NCBI GenBank assembly: GCA_902803795.1
Contig: CADCRC010000014.1
Coordinates: 1-19,616 of the forward strand
Source of the DNA: an uncultured Erysipelotrichaceae bacterium
GTDB taxonomy: Bacteria; Bacillota_I; Bacilli_A; RF39; UBA660
Direction of reading: 5' to 3'
Length of the DNA: 19,616 nt
Part shown: positions 15,928 through 19,616 of the stretch, piece by piece
Position numbering within the stretch: the first letter of the stretch is position 1
Layout of the letters: every line of letters starts with the position of its first letter
Made by a program: the position numbers and the translations under genes
The notes under the pieces: generated by a model
Database searches by the model: none
What the model was told of the DNA's origin: nothing
What the model saw: only the letters and a program-made list of their open reading frames with translations

Positions 15928-16506
15928 TTATTCTTTATCATATTTTTTTTTGAAATAATTGTATAGATAATAAAATATTGTAAATAATATCCATATTAAT
16001 AATAATAAATTACTCATTTGTACAATTGATAATATAACGTCATATCTATATAGTAGTACTGTATCTGATAAGTTTATTCCGTTATAGGTTGCTATAGCAA
16101 CAAATGATAAGAACATGAAATATATACTTGTAAAAAATATATAATTTATTATTCTTTTAAAATCAGATATCTTTTTTGAAAAATATGTTATAAATATAAA
16201 GGTTGTTATAAATAACATAATAAAAAAATATGCAACGGTTGATGGAAAATAAATGTATGACATAATAGATTTAATTAGTGTATCTATGCATGATTTAGTA
16301 TATGTTGGATATGCGCAAATTAATCCTATTAATATACCTATATATAATCCTATAACTATTATTTCTACAAATTTTCTTTTTGTTTTAATATTGTATATTA
16401 GTATTGTTAATAAGAGCAAAGAAAAAATTAACATTTCTATTCCTAGAAAAGATGAAAATATGTATTTTAATATAGATGTTATCTTATCTAGTATAGATAA
16501 ATTCAT
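15928..16506 (-). CDS. Five-helix membrane protein of unknown function next to sortase
   Basis: I do not recognise this family. It is 192 residues and mostly hydrophobic. Five membrane segments can be placed at about residues 16-38, 46-66, 88-110, 118-140 and 158-182. Basic clusters KTKRK (after the first), KKISDFKR (after the third) and KKKYDKE (C-terminus) point to N-outside, C-inside topology. The outer loop between helices 2 and 3 carries YPTYTKSC with a single Cys. The start has AAAGGGAAG upstream with good spacing. It lies 24 bases after the sortase stop with no terminator between, so it is probably the third gene of the thioester-protein/sortase transcript. It may assist surface-protein display, but that rests on position alone. 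Confidence 0.75.
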   Translation of the reverse strand: MNLSILDKITSILKYIFSSFLGIEMLIFSLLLLTILIYNIKTKRKFVEIIVIGLYIGILIGLICAYPTYTKSCIDTLIKSIMSYIYFPSTVAYFFIMLFITTFIFITYFSKKISDFKRIINYIFFTSIYFMFLSFVAIATYNGINLSDTVLLYRYDVILSIVQMSNLLLLIWILFTIFYYLYNYFKKKYDKE

Positions 16507-16530
16507 TATATCAACTTCCCTTTTATTCTT

Positions 16531-17217
16531 TTATTGTACTTGTTCTGCTACATATATAGTTTGATGCTTATCATCATCTTTTGTACATGTAATTAGTGTT
16601 AAGCATCTTTTTTCTTCATTTCTTCTTATTACTGCTATACCTATCTTATCTACGTTATATATATCTACTATCTTATATTCATATTGTACTCCATTATATG
16701 TAATAAAACAACTATCTCCTATATTTAATTTATATAAATATGCAAAATAAGATATCCATGCATTTCCTGAGTGTGCCATTAGTAATAAATTTCCTCTATC
16801 TTGATCTGGCATACTTGAACCTTCAAGCATGGTAACATTATATTTTATGTCATTGTATTTATTATCAAGATTGTAAAATCCTTTTTTTAATCCTATCTTA
16901 GGTATTTCTAGAATTCCTAAATATTGATCCCAGTTAATTTGATATTTAACTTGATTATTTTCTTTTGTTTCTCTTTTATCTATTTCTTGGTCTTGACTTA
17001 TATTTATATCATATTTTGTTTCTTCTATTTCAATTAAGTCTTCTGTTAAATTTTCATTCATTTTCAGTTTCATATTAGAATATAATTCTTCTTTTAACTT
17101 TGAAAAATAATCTTTTGATATAATTATAATTCCTGTAAATATAAGAAAAGAGCCAATTAATAATATTTGGCTCTTATTTAGTTTCTTTTTATTCATGTCT
17201 TGGTTTGATGTTTGCAT
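16531..17217 (-). CDS. Sortase (cysteine transpeptidase), catalytic Arg position changed to Gln
   Basis: Sortases cleave a C-terminal sorting motif and join surface proteins to peptidoglycan or to each other outside the membrane. It is 228 residues. The N-terminus has KKKLNK and a signal anchor (about 17-34), then a charged linker, then the catalytic domain from about 98: LGILEIPKIGLKKGFYN, LLMAHSGN with the catalytic His (139) and LTLITC with the catalytic Cys (201). After Cys, only seven residues precede HQTIYVAEQV. Against the usual RxIFVA/RLVV strand the catalytic Arg falls on Gln 209. The reading frame overlaps the thioester gene by 29 bases. A second ATG at 17196, overlapping by 8 bases, is an alternative start; ribosome binding sites are weak for both. 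The upstream gene is the obvious substrate. Class is uncertain (D- or E-like). Confidence 0.9.
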   Translation of the reverse strand: MQTSNQDMNKKKLNKSQILLIGSFLIFTGIIIISKDYFSKLKEELYSNMKLKMNENLTEDLIEIEETKYDINISQDQEIDKRETKENNQVKYQINWDQYLGILEIPKIGLKKGFYNLDNKYNDIKYNVTMLEGSSMPDQDRGNLLLMAHSGNAWISYFAYLYKLNIGDSCFITYNGVQYEYKIVDIYNVDKIGIAVIRRNEEKRCLTLITCTKDDDKHQTIYVAEQVQ

Positions 17218-18613
17218 AAATAATGCCTAATCCACTAACTAATACAACAAGACCAATTATTATAAATATTACTGAATTATTAGATGCTGTATTTTCAGGT
17301 CCTACTACAGTAAATTTAAAATATCCTTTTGTAGTTCTAGGTGATGTTGTTACTGTTGTTACTTTTTGATATTCTGATTGTGTATTTGTAGTTGTATAAT
17401 AGTGACCAGTGTATGAAGGATATATTGCTCCAACATCTACATTAATTGTTTGTTCTTTTGATGTTACTGATGATACTGGAATTCTAATATAAAATCCTTT
17501 TGTAGATAAATCGTATCCTTCTGTAATATCTTTTCCATCTGCATCTACTAATTTTGTACCAGAAGGTGCTTCTGTTAATGTTAATGTATATGATGTTACA
17601 TCGCCTGTCATTTCTTTGTAAGCATCATTTTTTGTAGTAACTACTTTTATTTCTCCTGTTTGGAAATATGTTCCATCACTTGTTTTTGCAATTCCTAATT
17701 TTGTTGCATCGTCACTTACATCTTTTGTTGATGGTACTGTTTTAACATCCATAAATAATGGGTATTTAGATGAGTCTACATCTTTATTATTTTCATCCCA
17801 TACTTTTTTATTATTATATATTTTTACTGCTTCAGCAATTAATGCTCCAATTCCATTTTCAGCAAATACATTTGTTGTTGATGTAATTGTTGGTGTACAT
17901 GTGTTTGTGAAAGATAATGAGCAATTTTCTGTATATATTAATGTTGGTGCTGTTGTAGTTGGTAGTTCTGTAATTGCTTTAGTTGCTGTATCATAACTTA
18001 ATATTTTTGTATAATCAAATGGTGTATGACCTGTTTCTGGTTGAAGTGTTTCTGGTTGAGATGTTAATGAAAGATATGCCCAAATTGCTTCTTGACTTAT
18101 CCATGCAAGAACTTTTTCATCAGTAATCTTAGTTCCACCACTATGTGTATATGTATTTTCTGTTCCATTTTTTGTTGCATTTGGATAAAGATTTGCTGTT
18201 AGATATAATAAACCAAAGTCTGTTATTTCATCACCTTTAGTATATGTTACATTATCAATTGGCAATGTTTTATAGTAATCCAAACAAAATACAGGTTGTG
18301 GATTAGATGAATCTGTAAATAATGTATGTGAATATTCTGCACCTATTATATTTCCGTCAGCATCTCTTCCTGTTACTGAATATTCTTCTCCACCAGTTGT
18401 GTAATCTCTTATTGTAAATGAATCACCTAATTTATAGTTTGTATTTGTTTCTGTATATGCAAATGAAATATTTCTAAATGCAACTGCTACTATTCCGGCA
18501 AATAAAACTAGTATTAGTGTTAGATTTACAATTCTTCCTTTTTTTGAATGAATAAAGTTGTATATTTTTCCATTCTTTTTGTTATTAAATTTGTTTTCAT
18601 AAATTTTTTCCAT
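17189..18613 (-). CDS. Thioester-domain (TED) surface protein with non-canonical sorting signal
   Basis: TED proteins of Gram-positive bacteria carry an internal Cys-Gln thioester that can bind covalently to amines on host or other surfaces. This one is 474 residues. A signal peptide (basic to about 27, hydrophobic 29-46, cleavage near SFA-YT) leads to the TED. The Cys is in PQPVFCLDYY (110) and the Gln in the TQxA-type motif ISQEAIWAY (174). Two more cysteines (231, 239) may form a disulfide. The middle is Thr-rich and beta-like. The C-terminus is GPENTAS (438-444), a hydrophobic helix (about 448-466) and KPRHE, which is a cell-wall sorting signal layout with PENTAS in place of LPxTG. The downstream overlapping sortase is the likely enzyme. 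The start has AGGTAGG 9 bases upstream. The promoter is at 18638-18646. Confidence 0.9.
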   Translation of the reverse strand: MEKIYENKFNNKKNGKIYNFIHSKKGRIVNLTLILVLFAGIVAVAFRNISFAYTETNTNYKLGDSFTIRDYTTGGEEYSVTGRDADGNIIGAEYSHTLFTDSSNPQPVFCLDYYKTLPIDNVTYTKGDEITDFGLLYLTANLYPNATKNGTENTYTHSGGTKITDEKVLAWISQEAIWAYLSLTSQPETLQPETGHTPFDYTKILSYDTATKAITELPTTTAPTLIYTENCSLSFTNTCTPTITSTTNVFAENGIGALIAEAVKIYNNKKVWDENNKDVDSSKYPLFMDVKTVPSTKDVSDDATKLGIAKTSDGTYFQTGEIKVVTTKNDAYKEMTGDVTSYTLTLTEAPSGTKLVDADGKDITEGYDLSTKGFYIRIPVSSVTSKEQTINVDVGAIYPSYTGHYYTTTNTQSEYQKVTTVTTSPRTTKGYFKFTVVGPENTASNNSVIFIIIGLVVLVSGLGIIYANIKPRHE

Positions 18614-18637
18614 TATAATCTACCTACCTTTTATTAA

Positions 18638-18646
18638 ATTATATCA
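18638..18646 (-). promoter_or_regulatory. Extended -10 promoter of the thioester-protein/sortase unit
   Basis: A perfect TG-A-TATAAT on the minus strand lies about 25 bases before the start codon. A short leader with AGGTAGG follows. No convincing -35 is seen. The 18647-18695 remainder of the gap is A- and T-rich; no firm terminator for the phosphorylase gene is visible, so some readthrough is possible. Confidence 0.6.
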
Positions 18647-18695
18647 TTATTTTTTTTAAAATAAATCTTTTTTTGTAACATTTTTTTATTTTACA

Positions 18696-19616
18696 TTATT
18701 CTATTGTAAATATTCCATCCAAATCTAATAAATTAATTTTTGATTTTACATATAGTTTACATAGCACATCTCCTTTTTTAATATAATCTCCTATGTGCTT
18801 TTCTAATTTTATTCCTACGCTATAATCTATCTTATCTTCTTTGTTTTTTCTTCCTGCTCCTAGATTTAGAGATAATATTCCTATTTTTTTAGCATCTATT
18901 TTTGTTATTATTCCTGTTTTTTTTGCTTTATATTTTTGAGTTATATCGCTTAAATTCAATGAATCAATCTCTCCACCTTGATATTTTACTAACTCTAAAA
19001 ATTTATCATATGCTTTGTTTGAATCTATTGATTTTTTTACTTCTTCTAGTGCTTCTCCAATTGATATTCCTTTTGACATACTTATCATTGTGCTTGATAA
19101 TGTATAACATAAATCAACTAAGTTTCCGGATGTTTCTTTTTTTGTAAGGACATCAATTGCTTCTTGTACTTCTAATGCATTTCCTATATTATATCCTAGT
19201 GGAACATTCATATCACTTAAAATATATCTTACTTCTCTATTGTAACTCTCACCAATTTTAATCATTAATTCTCCTAAAATTAAGGCTTCTTTTTTTGTTT
19301 CAATTAGTGCTCCACTACCATATTTTATATCTAATAATATTTTATTTGCTCCAGCTGCAATTTTTTTTGACATTATAGATGATGCGATAAGTCCTATTGA
19401 TGATGTTGTTCCTGATACGTCTCTTAATGCATATATTACTTTATCCATTGGAACTAAATTATCTGTTTGAGAACATAATACTATTCCTATTTCTTTAAAT
19501 TGTTTCATTATTTCTTCTTTTGTAAGTGATGTTTTATATCCTTTTATTGATTCAAGTTTATCTATTGTACCTCCAGTATATCCTAAACCTCTTCCACTCA
19601 TCTTTATTATTGGTAC
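18696..19616 (-). CDS. pdp: Pyrimidine-nucleoside phosphorylase (5' part outside window)
   Basis: This enzyme splits thymidine, deoxyuridine or uridine with phosphate to give the free base and (deoxy)ribose 1-phosphate, in nucleoside salvage. The visible 306 residues are the C-terminal two thirds of a protein normally about 430 long. The frame is open to the window edge and the ATG at 19601 is internal (VPIIK precedes it). Diagnostic motifs are KMSGRGLGYTGGTIDKLESI, the VALRDVSGTT-like YALRDVSGTTSSIGLIASSIMSKKIAAG, LDIKYGSGA, and DMNVPLGYNIGNALEVQEAI. The C-terminal domain ends in IGDYIKKGDVLCKLYV. This fits the Gram-positive PyNP (pdp; called deoA in some genomes). Substrate preference cannot be read here. 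It ends 82 bases before the thioester gene, which has its own promoter. Confidence 0.95.
   Translation of the reverse strand, partial: VPIIKMSGRGLGYTGGTIDKLESIKGYKTSLTKEEIMKQFKEIGIVLCSQTDNLVPMDKVIYALRDVSGTTSSIGLIASSIMSKKIAAGANKILLDIKYGSGALIETKKEALILGELMIKIGESYNREVRYILSDMNVPLGYNIGNALEVQEAIDVLTKKETSGNLVDLCYTLSSTMISMSKGISIGEALEEVKKSIDSNKAYDKFLELVKYQGGEIDSLNLSDITQKYKAKKTGIITKIDAKKIGILSLNLGAGRKNKEDKIDYSVGIKLEKHIGDYIKKGDVLCKLYVKSKINLLDLDGIFTIE

Noticed and set aside
16531..18613. Sortase pilus locus
   Set aside because: There is one substrate only, with no pilin motif, no CnaB-type domains and no second sortase.
18647..18700. Terminator after the phosphorylase gene
   Set aside because: Only short AT-only repeats (TTTACA/TGTAAA) without a following U run on the minus strand; too weak to call.

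Overview
The window looks like chromosome from a low-GC, walled Gram-positive bacterium (Bacillota). It is strongly AT-rich by eye. It carries a T-box leader, two CIRCE operators, SepF and DivIVA, a sortase with a thioester-domain surface protein, and AGGAGG-type ribosome binding sites. TGA acts as a stop (end of pepF), so the genetic code appears standard rather than mycoplasmal. The style of the surface proteins suggests an uncultured gut Bacillota/RF39-like lineage; that is inference only. All fifteen genes lie on the minus strand, so transcription runs from high to low coordinates. No mobile element, CRISPR array, rRNA or tRNA was seen.

Right end (19616 to 15928): the 3' part of a pyrimidine-nucleoside phosphorylase gene, then a surface module. 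The module has a thioester-domain (TED) protein with a non-canonical C-terminal sorting signal, an overlapping sortase gene whose usual catalytic Arg appears replaced by Gln, and a five-helix membrane protein of unknown function. It looks like a self-contained substrate/enzyme pair for covalent attachment to the wall and possibly to host or neighbour surfaces. It is the best candidate here for something undescribed.

Middle (15872 to 9684): a HerA-like hexameric ATPase without NurA, then sepF, a short divIVA, and ileS behind an isoleucine T-box. The order sepF-divIVA-ileS is the tail of the Gram-positive division (dcw) cluster as in Bacillus, here without ylmG and ylmH. The IleRS is of the long 'type 2' kind.

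Left half (9607 to 1): a modular secreted protein with its own promoter and an N-terminal export/beta-sandwich region plus a C-terminal lectin-like region. Next comes the class I heat-shock operon hrcA-grpE-dnaK-pepF-dnaJ. Its sigma-A-type promoter is bracketed by two CIRCE operators, and a PepF peptidase is inserted between dnaK and dnaJ. After a terminator, a separately promoted exported cysteine-containing protein runs off the left edge.

The longest gene-free stretches are 978-1261 (terminator plus promoter), 12783-13014 (T-box leader) and 7796-7906 (promoter and CIRCE operators). No other gene-free stretch is sizeable.
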